Part shown: piece after piece, positions 18,613 to 28,072 of the stretch
How positions within the stretch are numbered: position 1 is the first letter of the stretch
Layout: each line of letters starts with the position of its first letter
Translations under genes and position numbers: made by a program
Notes under the pieces: generated by a model
Seen by the model: only the letters and a program-made list of their open reading frames with translations
Database searches by the model: none
Told to the model about the DNA's origin: nothing
DNA from: Cellulomonas fulva
GTDB lineage: Bacteria > Actinomycetota > Actinomycetes > Actinomycetales > Cellulomonadaceae
Assembly (NCBI RefSeq): GCF_018531375.1
Contig: NZ_JAHBOH010000001.1
Location: 496,001-560,000, forward strand
Length of the DNA: 64,000 nucleotides
Direction: 5' to 3'

Positions 18613-18903
18613 TCAGCGCAGCGCGTACCAGCGGTTGCCGTAGCGGCGGGTGACGGTGCGCCCCTCGATCTCGGCGCGCTCGTCGAGGTGGTGCAGGACC
18701 GCCCAGCCCGCGCGGCGGGCGGACGCGTCGTCGTCCGCCTGGTAGCGGATCGTCACCCGCGCACGGCCGCGGACCACCTCGAGGTCGGACGCCTCGACGG
18801 TGACCAGGGTGCGGGCCAGGTCGACCGCGTCGGGCAGCAGCGCGGGCGCCGACGCGCCCGGCCGCAGCAGCCCGACGAACGCGCGGGCCCGGTAGGAGGG
18901 CAC
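18613..18903 (-). CDS. conserved hypothetical protein, about 96 aa
   Basis: I do not recognise a named family. The likely start is the GTG at 18903 (VPSYRARAFVGLL...), giving 96 residues; the frame is open further upstream but that part looks non-coding. The protein is small and soluble, alternating beta strands (RARVTIRYQADD) and helices (ARRAGWAVLHHLDERAE), and ends TRRYGNRWYALR. Its stop abuts the convergent M15 stop with no spacer. The permease starts 100 bp away in the divergent direction. Confidence 0.5.
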   Translation of the reverse strand: MPSYRARAFVGLLRPGASAPALLPDAVDLARTLVTVEASDLEVVRGRARVTIRYQADDDASARRAGWAVLHHLDERAEIEGRTVTRRYGNRWYALR

Positions 18904-19003
18904 GTCAGCGGTCCGGCCGGGTCGAGGAGGGCACGCCCGAACCGTAACCGCCCGGTCGCCGCGCGTCCGCCCGCGGTCCACGCGGTCACGGCAGGATGAC
19001 CCG

Positions 19004-20248
19004 ATGCAGCTGCGCCGCGCCCTGGGCCTGCGTGACGCGGTCGTGATCGGGCTGGGATCGATGCTCGGCGCCGGGGTGTTCGCCGTGTTCGCGCCCGCCG
19101 CCGCGGCGGCGGGCACCGGCCTGCTCGTCGGGCTCGCGCTGGCTGCCGTGGTCGCGTACGCGAACGCGACCTCCACCGCGCAGCTCGCCGCGCAGCTGCC
19201 GACGTCGGGCGGCGCCTACGCGTACGGGCGCACGGTCCTGGGCCCCTGGTGGGGGTACGCGGCCGGCTGGTCCTTCCTGGTCGGCAAGACCGCGAGCTGC
19301 GCGGCGATGGCGCTGACCGCGGCGACCTACCTGGTCCCCGAGCCGTGGCAGCGGCCCGCGGCGGCCGCGGCGGTGGTCGTCCTGGTCCTCGTCGCCGACC
19401 GCGGCGTGACCCGCACGGCGCTCGTCGCGTCGGCGCTCCTGCTCGTCGTGCTCGTCGTCCTCGGTCTCGTGGTGTCGGCGGGCGCGTCCGCCGGCGCACC
19501 GGGGCGCCTCACCGGAGGCCCTCCGACGAGCGTGCGCGGGGTGCTCGAGTCGGCCGGGCTGCTCTTCTTCGCGTTCGCCGGCTACGCGCGGGTCGCGACG
19601 CTCGGCGAGGAGGTCCGGGAGCCGGCCCGCGTCATCCCGCGCGCGATCCAGCTCGCGCTGGGCGGCGCCGTGCTGGTCTACCTGGCCGTCGGGCTCGCCG
19701 TCCTGACGACGATCGGGCCGGCGGGCGCGGCGGCCTCGGCGTCACCGCTCGCCGACGTCGTCGACGCCGCCGGCTGGTCGTGGGCGGTGCCCGTCGTCGG
19801 CGTCGGCGCCGGGGCGGCCTCGCTCGGTGCGCTCCTCGCGCTGGTCGCCGGGATCGGCCGCACCTCGCTCGCCATGGCGCGTGCGGGCGACCTCCCGCGC
19901 GGCCTCGCGCGGGTCGACCCCGCGGCCCACGTCCCGGCCCGCGCCCAGCGGGTGCTCGGGCTCGTCGTCGTGACGCTGGTGCTGACGACGGACCTGACGG
20001 GCGCGATCGGGTTCTCGTCGTTCGGTGTGCTGACCTACTACCTGGTCGCCAACCTGGCAGCCTGGCGGCAGGAGCCGGAGCAGCGGCGCCGGCCGCGGTG
20101 GCTCCCGGCGCTGGGCGTCGCGGGGTGCGCGGTGCTGGCGCTCACCCTGCCGCCGTCCGCGGTCGTGGCGGGTGCCGCCGTGCTGCTGGTCGGGCTGCTG
20201 GGACGGCTCGTCGTGGTGCGGCGCCGAGCCGCGGGCGGACCCGCGTGA
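19004..20248 (+). CDS. APC superfamily amino acid permease
   Basis: A 414-aa membrane protein with about 12 hydrophobic segments. The N-terminal signature GLRDAVVIGLGSMLGAGVF is the unwound TM1 substrate site of the APC family, followed by LPTSGGAYAYGRTVLGPWWGYAAGW in the TM2-TM3 area. Later blocks such as FFAFAGYARVATLGEEVREPARVIPRAI are typical of the amino acid/polyamine/organocation subfamily. It imports an amino acid or amine by proton symport or exchange; the substrate is not readable. It appears to be a single-gene transcript ending 7 bp before the convergent amidotransferase stop. Confidence 0.88.
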   Translation: MQLRRALGLRDAVVIGLGSMLGAGVFAVFAPAAAAAGTGLLVGLALAAVVAYANATSTAQLAAQLPTSGGAYAYGRTVLGPWWGYAAGWSFLVGKTASCAAMALTAATYLVPEPWQRPAAAAAVVVLVLVADRGVTRTALVASALLLVVLVVLGLVVSAGASAGAPGRLTGGPPTSVRGVLESAGLLFFAFAGYARVATLGEEVREPARVIPRAIQLALGGAVLVYLAVGLAVLTTIGPAGAAASASPLADVVDAAGWSWAVPVVGVGAGAASLGALLALVAGIGRTSLAMARAGDLPRGLARVDPAAHVPARAQRVLGLVVVTLVLTTDLTGAIGFSSFGVLTYYLVANLAAWRQEPEQRRRPRWLPALGVAGCAVLALTLPPSAVVAGAAVLLVGLLGRLVVVRRRAAGGPA

Positions 20249-20255
20249 GCGCGGT

Positions 20256-20996
20256 TCAGGCGTCGACGGGCTGCGCGGCGCGCTCGCGCACCAGGGTGAG
20301 GAAGGACTCCGCGAGCACGGACCCGGTCGCGACCAGCTCCTCCTCGCGCGCCGCGTAGTCGGCCAGGACCGCGTCGGTGTTGACGGTCCCGTCCCAGACG
20401 GCCCAGTCGCGCAGGGTCGTCGTCGAGGCCTCGGGGTGGAACTGCACGCCCCACGCGGACCCGACGCGGAACGCCTGGTACGGGTACTGGTTCGACGAGG
20501 CGAGCCACACGCCGTCGGCGGGCAGGTCGACCACGGCGTCGGAGTGGAGCGTCGGCTGGGCCGTGACCTTGCGGTCACCGGCGCCGGGCAGGCCCGCGAC
20601 GAGGGGGCCGACGAGCGCGTCGGACGCGGCCTCGGGGCGCCACCAGATGTCGACGACGCCGGCCTCGGGCCCCGGCGGGGGCGAGACCTGCACGCGGCCG
20701 CCGGTCGCGACGGCGAGGAGCTGCGCGCCCAGGCACACGCCGAGCGTGGGCACGCCGGACCGGGCGGCGTCGGCGAGCAGCGAGCGCAGCACGGGCAGCC
20801 AGTCGGCGGCCTCGTCGTCGTACGCGTTCATGTGCCCACCCAGCACGACGAGCCCGTCGCCCAGCGCACCGAGCGCGGGCACCGGCTCGCCGAGGTCGGC
20901 GCGCACGAGGGTGAGGTCGGCGGAGCTCCACCAGCCGGCGAACCGGTCCAGCGGGACGTCGGGGGAGCTCTGCACCACGGTGAGTCGAACGGTCAC
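20256..20996 (-). CDS. class I glutamine amidotransferase-like protein
   Basis: A 246-aa protein from the GTG at 20996 (a GTG two codons earlier is equally possible). It has the class I GATase fold: the oxyanion strand GLVVLGGHMNAYDD, the nucleophile elbow GVCLGAQLLA and the catalytic His/Glu block WGVQFHPEAS. The type resembles the stand-alone GuaA-related GMP synthase-like amidotransferases rather than a biosynthetic subunit. The native amide acceptor or donor is unknown. It is convergent with the permease and divergent from the response regulator. Confidence 0.85.
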   Translation of the reverse strand: MTVRLTVVQSSPDVPLDRFAGWWSSADLTLVRADLGEPVPALGALGDGLVVLGGHMNAYDDEAADWLPVLRSLLADAARSGVPTLGVCLGAQLLAVATGGRVQVSPPPGPEAGVVDIWWRPEAASDALVGPLVAGLPGAGDRKVTAQPTLHSDAVVDLPADGVWLASSNQYPYQAFRVGSAWGVQFHPEASTTTLRDWAVWDGTVNTDAVLADYAAREEELVATGSVLAESFLTLVRERAAQPVDA

Positions 20997-21152
20997 GTCC
21001 ACCGACGGTACCCCCACCCGGACGCGTGTCCGAAACCCGCTGCTCAGGCGCTCGACGAGCAGCCGAGCGGCCGCCGGACCGGGGTCCTCGGGTGCCGGGA
21101 AGGTCCAGCGTGTGTCCAGGCGACTCCCAGGCAGGAGGGCCACGATGGGGGC

Positions 21153-21881
21153 ATGAGCGCGAACCCGACCGAGGCCGAGGCCCGCCTGCTCGTCGTCGAC
21201 GACGAGCCGAACATCCGCGAGCTGCTGGCGACCAGCCTGCGCTTCGCGGGCTTCGAGGTCCACGCCGCGGCCGACGGCGGCTCCGCCCTGCGCCTGGCCC
21301 GGGAGGTCGAGCCCGACCTGCTGGTGCTCGACGTGATGCTCCCGGACATGGACGGGTTCACCGTGACGCGCCGCCTGCGCGAGAAGGGCCAGCACATGCC
21401 CGTGCTGTTCCTGACCGCGCGCGACGACACCGCGGACAAGGTCCAGGGCCTGACGGTCGGTGGCGACGACTACGTCACCAAGCCGTTCAGCCTGGAGGAG
21501 GTCGTCGCCCGCATCCGCGCGATCCTGCGCCGCACCGCGCCCGGCGGGGACGACGAGGGCAACGTGATCACCTACGCCGACCTCGAGCTCGACGAGGACT
21601 CCCACGAGGTGCACCGCGCGGGTCAGGAGATCGACCTGTCGCCCACCGAGTTCAAGCTGCTGCGCTACCTCATGCTCAACGCCGGCCGCGTGCTGTCCAA
21701 GAGCCAGATCCTCGACCACGTGTGGCAGTACGACTGGGGCGGCGACGCCAACATCGTCGAGTCCTACATCTCCTACCTGCGCCGCAAGGTCGACTCGCTG
21801 ACCGCCCCCGACGGCACCCGGCTGCCGCCGCTCATCCACACCAAGCGCGGGGTCGGCTACCTGCTGCGCGAGATGTCGTGA
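21153..21881 (+). CDS. OmpR/PhoB-type response regulator
   Basis: A 242-aa regulator. The receiver domain has acidic pocket D16-D17, phospho-acceptor D60 in LVLDVMLPDMDGF, T88 and K110 in DDYVTKPFSLEE. The C-terminal winged helix spans about 140-240 (LSPTEFKLLRYLMLNAGRVLS...). It is closest in feel to the TcrX/TrcR and PrrA-like actinobacterial regulators, but the target genes are unknown. The ATG at 21153 follows a GGGGG stretch, with AGGAGGG further upstream. The stop overlaps the kinase start by 4 bp, so the pair is translationally coupled. Confidence 0.93.
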   Translation: MSANPTEAEARLLVVDDEPNIRELLATSLRFAGFEVHAAADGGSALRLAREVEPDLLVLDVMLPDMDGFTVTRRLREKGQHMPVLFLTARDDTADKVQGLTVGGDDYVTKPFSLEEVVARIRAILRRTAPGGDDEGNVITYADLELDEDSHEVHRAGQEIDLSPTEFKLLRYLMLNAGRVLSKSQILDHVWQYDWGGDANIVESYISYLRRKVDSLTAPDGTRLPPLIHTKRGVGYLLREMS

Positions 21882-23554
21882 CGACGCGCGACCCCGGCCC
21901 CGTCCCGCCCCCACCGCCCCGGCCCGCCGCGGCGGCCGCCCCGCCGACCGTCGAGCCGGGCATGGAACCGACGCCGGCGCCGGACGGGTCGCCGACGAGC
22001 GCGCGCGGCACCCGCACGGGTCCCGCCGGCGGCGTCGCGCGCTGGTGGTCCGGCGTCTCCCTCGTCGGGCGGCTCGTCGGCATCGCGACGGTCCTGCTGG
22101 CCGTCGGCCTGATCCTCACGGGCGTCACCGCCACGACGCTCCTGCAGCGCAACCTGGTCCAGCAGGTCGACGACAAGCTGCGCACCGAGGGCGTGCAGCT
22201 GGTCAACGCCTCGCTCAACAGCTACCAGGGCGAGGGGCCGCCCACGGACTACTTCGCCATCGTGACGCAGGCCGGCGAGACGTGGACGCTGTTCTCCCCG
22301 CGGCCGGACGTGCTCGACGAGAAGGGCACCCCGAAGCTGCCGTCGCTGACGTACGGACAGGCCGAGGCGCGCGGCGGCGAGCCGTACACCGTCTCGTCGG
22401 ACACGGGCTCGTCGTGGCGGGCGGTCTCCTACCCCGTCGAGCAGGCGCGGGCCGTCGTGACGATCGCGCTGCCGCTCTCGGACGTCGCCGAGACCGTGCG
22501 CTCCATGGTCCTGGTGCTCCTGCTGTCCGGCGCCGTCATCCTGCTCGCGGGCGTGTTCGCCGGGCGGTGGGCGGTGCGCCGGTCGCTGCGGCCGCTCACC
22601 CACATCGAGAAGACCGCGGCCGCGTTCGCGGCGGGCGACTTCTCGCAGCGCGTGCCCGCGGCCCCCGCGAGCACCGAGGTCGGCCGGCTGGGCGAGGCGC
22701 TGAACGGGATGCTGGCGCAGATCGAGCAGGCGTTCGCGGTGCGCACCGCGTCGGAGGCGCGGATGCGCCGGTTCGTCGCCGACGCGTCGCACGAGCTGCG
22801 CACGCCGCTCGCGACCATCCGCGGCTACGGCGAGCTCTACCGGATGGGCGCGCTGACGACCACGGACCAGGTCGACGACACCATGGGCCGGATCGAGTCG
22901 TCCGCGACGCGCATGGGCGGGCTCGTCGAGGACCTGCTGTCGCTCGCGCGGCTCGACGAGAAGCGGCAGATGCGCCGCGCGCCGGTGGACCTCACGGTCG
23001 TCGCGGCCGACGCGGTGAGCGACCTGCACGCGCTCGACCCGTCCCGCACCGCGCGCCTGGTCCCGCTGGTCCCCGGCGGGCCGAGCGGGCCGGCGGTGGT
23101 CGAGGGCGACGAGGCGCACCTGCGTCAGGTGGTCGCCAACCTCGTCGGGAACGTCGTCCAGCACACGCCCGCGGGGACGGCGGTGGAGATCGCCGTGGGT
23201 CTCGCGGAGCAGCGGTCCGACGAGGCGTCGTCGGGTGGCTCGACGAGCGCGGCCACGGGCCCGGTGGCGGTCCCGGGACGGCAGGTCGGCGTCGTCGAGG
23301 TGCGGGACCACGGACCGGGCATCGACCCCGAGCACGCCGCGCGCGTGTTCGAGCGGTTCTACCGGGTCGACGCGTCGCGCGGCCGCGACTCGGGCGGCGC
23401 CGGCCTGGGCATGGCGATCGTCGCGGCGATCGTCACGGCGCACGACGGCCGGGTGGACCTGGCGCAGACGCCCGGCGGCGGCACCACGGTGCGCGTCGAG
23501 ATCCCGACGTCCGGCGTGTCGGCGGGGCTCGCCGGACCGGAGCCGGAGATCTGA
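21878..23554 (+). CDS. sensor histidine kinase, partner of the preceding regulator
   Basis: A 558-aa kinase from the GTG at 21878 in the GTGA overlap. The order is: a Pro/Ala-rich cytoplasmic N-terminus (1-50), TM1 (about 65-88), an extracytoplasmic sensor (about 95-205), TM2 (about 208-230), HAMP (RRSLRPLTHIEKTAAAFAAGDF), the H-box ASHELRTPLATIRGY with H305, and a HATPase domain. The HATPase shows the N-box VVANLVGNVVQHTP, DHGPGIDPEHAARVFERFYR and SGGAGLGMAIV. A Ser/Gly/Thr-rich insertion (about residues 447-465) interrupts the ATPase domain. The sensed signal is unknown. Confidence 0.93.
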   Translation: MTTRDPGPVPPPPPRPAAAAAPPTVEPGMEPTPAPDGSPTSARGTRTGPAGGVARWWSGVSLVGRLVGIATVLLAVGLILTGVTATTLLQRNLVQQVDDKLRTEGVQLVNASLNSYQGEGPPTDYFAIVTQAGETWTLFSPRPDVLDEKGTPKLPSLTYGQAEARGGEPYTVSSDTGSSWRAVSYPVEQARAVVTIALPLSDVAETVRSMVLVLLLSGAVILLAGVFAGRWAVRRSLRPLTHIEKTAAAFAAGDFSQRVPAAPASTEVGRLGEALNGMLAQIEQAFAVRTASEARMRRFVADASHELRTPLATIRGYGELYRMGALTTTDQVDDTMGRIESSATRMGGLVEDLLSLARLDEKRQMRRAPVDLTVVAADAVSDLHALDPSRTARLVPLVPGGPSGPAVVEGDEAHLRQVVANLVGNVVQHTPAGTAVEIAVGLAEQRSDEASSGGSTSAATGPVAVPGRQVGVVEVRDHGPGIDPEHAARVFERFYRVDASRGRDSGGAGLGMAIVAAIVTAHDGRVDLAQTPGGGTTVRVEIPTSGVSAGLAGPEPEI

Positions 23555-23647
23555 CGAGCGGCCGTCCACAGGCACGCCGGGACGGACCGGTGGCCGCCGG
23601 GCCAGGGCTACCATGGCGCGTCCCTGTCGTCGTCGTGAGGTTCATCC

Positions 23648-24415
23648 ATGGGCGTCCCAGACGCGCCGGCCTGGCTCCTGCCGGCCTTCGTCCGCAACGT
23701 CCAGGGGGCCGGCGCCACGGCCTCGACCGACGAGATCCGGGCCGCGGGTGAGCGCCTGCTGGAGCGGTGGTCCTCCCCGGGCCGCGAGTTCCACAACGTC
23801 AAGCACCTGGTCGACGTGCTGATGCGGGTCGACGAGCTGGACGAGGAGAGCCACGAGCCGCACCTGGTCCGTCTGGCCGGCTGGTACCACGGGGCGATCT
23901 TCGACTCCGCCGACCGCAAGGCGTACGCCAACCGCGGCGGCGAGGACGAGGCCGCGAGCGCCCGGATCGCCTACGACGAGCTGACCGGGCTGGGCGTGCC
24001 CGAGCCGCACGCGCAGCGCGTGCACGACCTGGTCAACGCCCTGGTGCGGCACAGCCCGGACCCGGCGGACGTGGACTGCGCGGTCCTGTGCGACGCGGAC
24101 CTGGCCGTGCTCGCCACCGAGCCGCAGCGCTACAAGGCCTACCTGCACGACGTGCGGGCCGAGTACGCGCACCTGCCCGCCGAGGACTACGTGCGGGCGC
24201 GCGTCCGCATCCTGCACAAGCTGCTCGCGCGGCCGTCGCTGTTCTCCTCGCCCCTCGGCGCGGCGTGGGAGGAGCCGGCGCGGCAGAACGTGTCCGCCGA
24301 GCTGCAGCGCCTCGAGAAGGAGCTGACGAAGATCGACGAGCAGGCGGTCGAGCAGGGCGTGCAGGACGGCGTCGCGGGCGACGTCGACGACGTGGCGCCC
24401 GACGCCCGCCCGTGA
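23648..24415 (+). CDS. HD-superfamily predicted phosphohydrolase (COG4339 type)
   Basis: A 255-aa protein resembling the COG4339 predicted metal-dependent HD phosphohydrolases: REFHNVKHLVDVL with the first His, LAGWYHGAIFD in place of the usual HD doublet (HG here), GGEDEAASARIAYDEL, LVRHSPDP and CDADLAVLATEPQRY. The HG substitution appears to be common in actinobacterial members, so it need not mean loss of activity. The substrate is unknown. ATG start. Its stop overlaps the next start by 4 bp. Confidence 0.78.
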   Translation: MGVPDAPAWLLPAFVRNVQGAGATASTDEIRAAGERLLERWSSPGREFHNVKHLVDVLMRVDELDEESHEPHLVRLAGWYHGAIFDSADRKAYANRGGEDEAASARIAYDELTGLGVPEPHAQRVHDLVNALVRHSPDPADVDCAVLCDADLAVLATEPQRYKAYLHDVRAEYAHLPAEDYVRARVRILHKLLARPSLFSSPLGAAWEEPARQNVSAELQRLEKELTKIDEQAVEQGVQDGVAGDVDDVAPDARP

Positions 24416-24675
24416 TCCTCGTCGACCCGCCGCTGTGGCCGCGCCACGGGCGGCTGTGGTCGCACCTGGTCAGTGACACCTCGCTCGAGGAGCTGCACGC
24501 CTTCGCCCGCCGCGCCGGCCTGCCGGAGCGCGCGTTCGACCGCGACCACTACGACGTGCCCGACGAGCGGCACGACGAGCTGGTCGCCGCCGGGGCCGTG
24601 GCGGTCGACACCCGGGAGCTGGTGCGCCGCCTGCGCGCGAGCGGCCTGCGCGTCCGCGCCCGCGACCGCCACTGA
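24412..24675 (+). CDS. DUF4031 domain protein
   Basis: An 87-aa protein with the DUF4031 pattern: an opening ILVDPPLWPRHGRLWSHLVSD, then LEELHAFARRAGLPERAFDRDHYDVP, then a C-terminal RLRASGLRVR. Function is unknown. The GTG start lies inside the previous stop (GTGA overlap), which makes the HD protein its probable partner. Confidence 0.85.
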   Translation: MILVDPPLWPRHGRLWSHLVSDTSLEELHAFARRAGLPERAFDRDHYDVPDERHDELVAAGAVAVDTRELVRRLRASGLRVRARDRH

Positions 24676-24685
24676 CCCCCGCGCG

Positions 24686-25633
24686 TCAGGCCGCGGTCGG
24701 CGACGGGCGGCGTGACGTGAGCGCCAGGACGCCGACCAGCGCGACCACCGCCGCGACGCCGACGAGCCCCGCGACCCCGCCCGGGATCGACGCGACCTGG
24801 CCGTAGTCCGCGAACGGCGTCTCGAGCAGCGCGGCGCCGAACGTGTGGTCGAACCCCACGCGCTGCGCGGCCCACTCGAGCCCGTCCGGCGTCCCGACCG
24901 CGAGCGCGGACAGGCCCCCGGCGGTCACGACCGCCGCGACGCCGAGCGCGAGCGTCCCGCTGCGTGCGGCGGCGCCGCCGGCCTCCCGCCGGTCGAGCAC
25001 GGCGAGCCCGGGCGCGAGGGCGGCGACCAGCGCGACCACGGCACCGGTGACCAGCGCTTCGCCGAGCCCGATCACGCCGTGCACGGGCACCATGGCCCCG
25101 GCGAGCTCCCCGATCCCGACTCCGGCGGTGCCACCGATCGCGTACAGCACCACGAACGCGAGCGCGGCGGCCGGGACGGACAGCAGCGCGCCGCCCGCGG
25201 CGGCGAGCGCGGCGCGGGCCCCGGGCGGCACCCGGTGGGCGAGCCGCTCGACGAGCCGCGCCCCGCCCCAGCCGACGAGCGTCCCCACCCCGGCCATGAG
25301 CAGCACGTTCACGCCGAGCGCGGTGATCCCCCCGTCGGCGAACAGCACCGCCTGCACCGCGAGCACGGCCGTCACGGCCAGGAACCCGAGCCACGGCCCG
25401 ACGAGCGCGGCGGCGAGCGCCGCGCCGATCAGGTGCCCGCTCGTCCCGGAGGCCACCGGGTAGTTGACCATCTGTGCCGCGAACACGAACCCGGAGGTCG
25501 CCGCGGCCAGGACCAGCCGCTCGCGGGTCGCCTCGGCACGCGCGTGCCGGACGGCCTGGGTCAGGACGGCGCCGGCGACCACCGCCGTCGCGATGCTGGT
25601 GCCGGGGTCGATCACGTGGTCGGGGACGTGCAT
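24686..25633 (-). CDS. CbiM/NikM-type energy-coupling factor permease with fused N component (nickel uptake)
   Basis: A 315-aa membrane protein from the ATG at 25633, preceded by AGGAG. It begins MHVPDHVIDP, where the N-terminal His is the metal ligand of the CbiM/NikM family, and has about six hydrophobic segments in the first 215 residues. A further region carrying GTPDGLEWA, the hallmark of the CbiN/PDGLE module, and a last TM segment are fused at the C-terminus. As the last gene of the urease operon (22-bp overlap with ureD) it most likely brings Ni2+ to urease. No T component or ATPase gene is nearby. Confidence 0.82.
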   Translation of the reverse strand: MHVPDHVIDPGTSIATAVVAGAVLTQAVRHARAEATRERLVLAAATSGFVFAAQMVNYPVASGTSGHLIGAALAAALVGPWLGFLAVTAVLAVQAVLFADGGITALGVNVLLMAGVGTLVGWGGARLVERLAHRVPPGARAALAAAGGALLSVPAAALAFVVLYAIGGTAGVGIGELAGAMVPVHGVIGLGEALVTGAVVALVAALAPGLAVLDRREAGGAAARSGTLALGVAAVVTAGGLSALAVGTPDGLEWAAQRVGFDHTFGAALLETPFADYGQVASIPGGVAGLVGVAAVVALVGVLALTSRRPSPTAA

Positions 25634-26430
25634 GGTGCGCTCCTGTCGTCGGTGCGGGTCGGTGGTCCGGGTCGGTCGTCGGTGAGGTGCGGGGAGGTGC
25701 GGTCGGGCGGTCGGCGGTCCGCGACCGCGTGAGCGCGCCAGCGGGTCAGGACCGGCCCGACGTCCGCGAGGTGGGCCGCGGTACCGACGGCCCGCGCGAG
25801 CGCCCCCGCCCCGGCGAGGTCGAGCACGACGACCCCTGGGTCGGTCCCGTCCGTCGCGGGCGCCGGCCGGACGCCGGCCAGCAGCACGGCGTCCACGACG
25901 CGCGCCGGGCCGAGCACGCCCGGCGCCGCGTGCCCGCCGGTCAGGTCGAGCTCCTCGACCAGGAGGTCCTCGCCCGCGTGCCGCGCGTGCGTCCGGGTGC
26001 GCAGCAGCCCGCCGCGCTGACCGTCGCGGCCGAGCACCAGGGTCTCGCGCAGCAGCGCGACGCCCTCGTCGTGCACGTCGAGCGAGGTGACGCGCGTGAC
26101 GTCCGCACCGTCGGAGACGACGAACGGCAGCGCGTCCCACACGAGGCGGGCGCCCCGCCCGACGCTCACCGCAGCGGTCCAGGACGAGGCCTGCCCGCGC
26201 CCGTGGTAGGCCACCGTGCCGGACGTCTCGACGAGCTCGAGCGCGACGCCCTCGCCCACCCGGACGTCCACGTGGACGTGGTCGCCGCCCAGCAGGAGCG
26301 CGCCGGTGGCGACGAGCGCGACGACCGCGCCCTCGTCGGACTGCTCGAGGACGCGCGGCGCCACGTGGCCGGCGCGCAGCACGCACCGCACGCGGTCGCC
26401 CGCGCGCTCCACCTCCACCGTCGTCCGCAC
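25612..26430 (-). CDS. ureD: urease accessory protein UreD
   Basis: A 272-aa protein from the GTG at 26430, with GGGAGGAC upstream. It has the UreD/UreH pattern: the strand-rich start, LVATGALLLGGDHVHVDVRVGEG, TSGTVAYHGRGQASSWTAAVSV and LVWDALPFVVSDGADVTRVTSLDV. UreD binds apo-urease and, with UreF and UreG, delivers nickel and supports lysine carbamylation. It follows ureG by 31 bp. The C-terminal 25 residues, rich in Arg/Pro/Asp/Thr, overlap the permease gene and are probably unstructured. Confidence 0.88.
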   Translation of the reverse strand: MRTTVEVERAGDRVRCVLRAGHVAPRVLEQSDEGAVVALVATGALLLGGDHVHVDVRVGEGVALELVETSGTVAYHGRGQASSWTAAVSVGRGARLVWDALPFVVSDGADVTRVTSLDVHDEGVALLRETLVLGRDGQRGGLLRTRTHARHAGEDLLVEELDLTGGHAAPGVLGPARVVDAVLLAGVRPAPATDGTDPGVVVLDLAGAGALARAVGTAAHLADVGPVLTRWRAHAVADRRPPDRTSPHLTDDRPGPPTRTDDRSAPCTSPTT

Positions 26431-26461
26431 GCTCGTCGTCCTCCCGCTCGTCCTCGCGCCG

Positions 26462-27262
26462 TCAGGCGTGGCTGTGCACGTAGCCGCCGGCCGGGTTCTC
26501 CTCGTCGGCGTGGAAGTGCGGCGCCATCGGGCCGGGGTCCTGCGGGACGTGGGCGCCCGCGCGGTGGGCGGCGAGCATGACGCGCACCCAGTCCTTGAGC
26601 GTCTCGACCGACCCCGCGTCGTGCCGGGACAGCGCGAGCACCGGCCGGCCGTCGCGCGCGGCGGTCGCGTCCGCGACCATCTGCGCCACGTCGACGCCCA
26701 CGTACGGGGACAGGTCCGTCTTGTTCACGACGAGCAGGTCCGCCCGGCCGATGCCCGGCCCGCCCTTGCGCGCGACGTCCCCGCCCCCGGCCACGTCGAG
26801 GACGAAGATCTGCGCGTCCACCAGGGCCGGGGAGAACGTGGCGGTGAGGTTGTCCCCGCCGGACTCGACCAGCACCACGTCCAGCGGCGCGAAGTCCTGC
26901 TCGAGGTCCTCCACGGCCATGAGGTTCGCGGTGACGTCGTCGCGGATGGCCGTGTGCGGGCACGCGCCCGTCTCGACGGCGCGGATGCGGTCCGGGTCCA
27001 GGACCCCCGCCGACCGCAGGAACCGTGCGTCCTCGTCGGTGTAGATGTCGTTGGTGATGACGCCGAGCTGCAGCTCGGCGCCCAGCTCGCGGCAGACCAG
27101 CGCGATGAGCGAGCTCTTCCCGGTCCCCACGGGCCCGGCGACGCCGAGCCGCAGCGATCGCGTCGCCGCGCCCGCGCCCTCACCGCCGAGCTCGCGGTCT
27201 GGGCCGGGAGCGACGGCCTCGTGGGTGTGCGGGCGACGGTGGTCGTGCGTGTTCTCAGGCAC
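26462..27262 (-). CDS. ureG: urease accessory GTPase UreG
   Basis: A 266-aa SIMIBI GTPase. It has the P-loop [14 protein letters not shown], the metal-linked block [13 protein letters not shown] (the Cys-Pro-His nickel site), VESGGDNL, and the guanine specificity motif [10 protein letters not shown]. Histidines at both ends (HDHRRPHTH near residues 6-14 and HFHADEEN...HSH at the C-terminus) may store nickel. At 266 aa it is longer than the usual 205-225, mainly through the N-terminal extension. GTP hydrolysis drives nickel insertion into urease. The start overlaps the ureF stop by 8 bp. Confidence 0.95.
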   Translation of the reverse strand: MPENTHDHRRPHTHEAVAPGPDRELGGEGAGAATRSLRLGVAGPVGTGKSSLIALVCRELGAELQLGVITNDIYTDEDARFLRSAGVLDPDRIRAVETGACPHTAIRDDVTANLMAVEDLEQDFAPLDVVLVESGGDNLTATFSPALVDAQIFVLDVAGGGDVARKGGPGIGRADLLVVNKTDLSPYVGVDVAQMVADATAARDGRPVLALSRHDAGSVETLKDWVRVMLAAHRAGAHVPQDPGPMAPHFHADEENPAGGYVHSHA

Positions 27263-28072
27263 TGAAGAGCCTCTCTGTGCGGTGGGTGTGCTGCTGCGCC
27301 CACTCCTCGAGGAGCGGTGCGCCGGTGGCCGGGATGTCGGCGGGGTCGGTCAGGCGCGCGAGGGACGAGGCCATCTCCTCGATCAGCGGCGCGGCGGCCA
27401 GGACCCAGGCGGTCGCGTCGGCGGGGTCGACCGGCGCGAGCTTCAGGGTCGCGGAGGCGATGGTCTGCGCGTCGTCGTACCCGACGAGCTGCGCGACCTG
27501 GCGCCCGTCGAGCCCGACGCACGCGGCGACCACCCCGAGCACCACCGCCCGCGGCGGCTGCCCACGCTCCCCTCTGCCCCCGCGCACGCCCGCACCCTCG
27601 TCACCACCCGCGCCTGGGCGTTCACCGCGTCCACCTCCGCGCGGCCGGGTGGGGAGCGGGCCGAGGGGGAGCATCGCGGTGTCGAGGGCCAGGACCGCGG
27701 GGTGGGTCGGCCAGAGCCGGTGGGCGAGTCGCAGGTAGCCGCGGCCGAGGCGCTGGGAGGTCTCGCGCAGCGCGGGGCTCGGGGTGCGTGCCGCCCAGGC
27801 CCGCCACACCGACCGCAGCAGGGCGACGCGCTCGTCGGGCACGGTCAGCGCCGCGTGGCGCGCGACCACCGCGACGGCGGCCTCGGTGCGCGTCACCGTG
27901 GCGAGCCGTGCCGCGACGTACGCCGGCACGTCGCGCACCGGCATGCCGGCCAGCAGCGCCGGCTCGAGGCCCGCCGACTGCGTGTGGGCACCCGTGGGCA
28001 GGCGCGCGTCCGCGAGGAGCGCGAACAGGACGCCCGACGAGCCGGCGCTCGGACCGGCGACGTGACCGGTCA

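Noticed and set aside
20996..21914. A longer amidotransferase reading back through the response regulator gene
   Set aside because: The extra 300 residues are antisense to a strongly supported response regulator and have no domain content.
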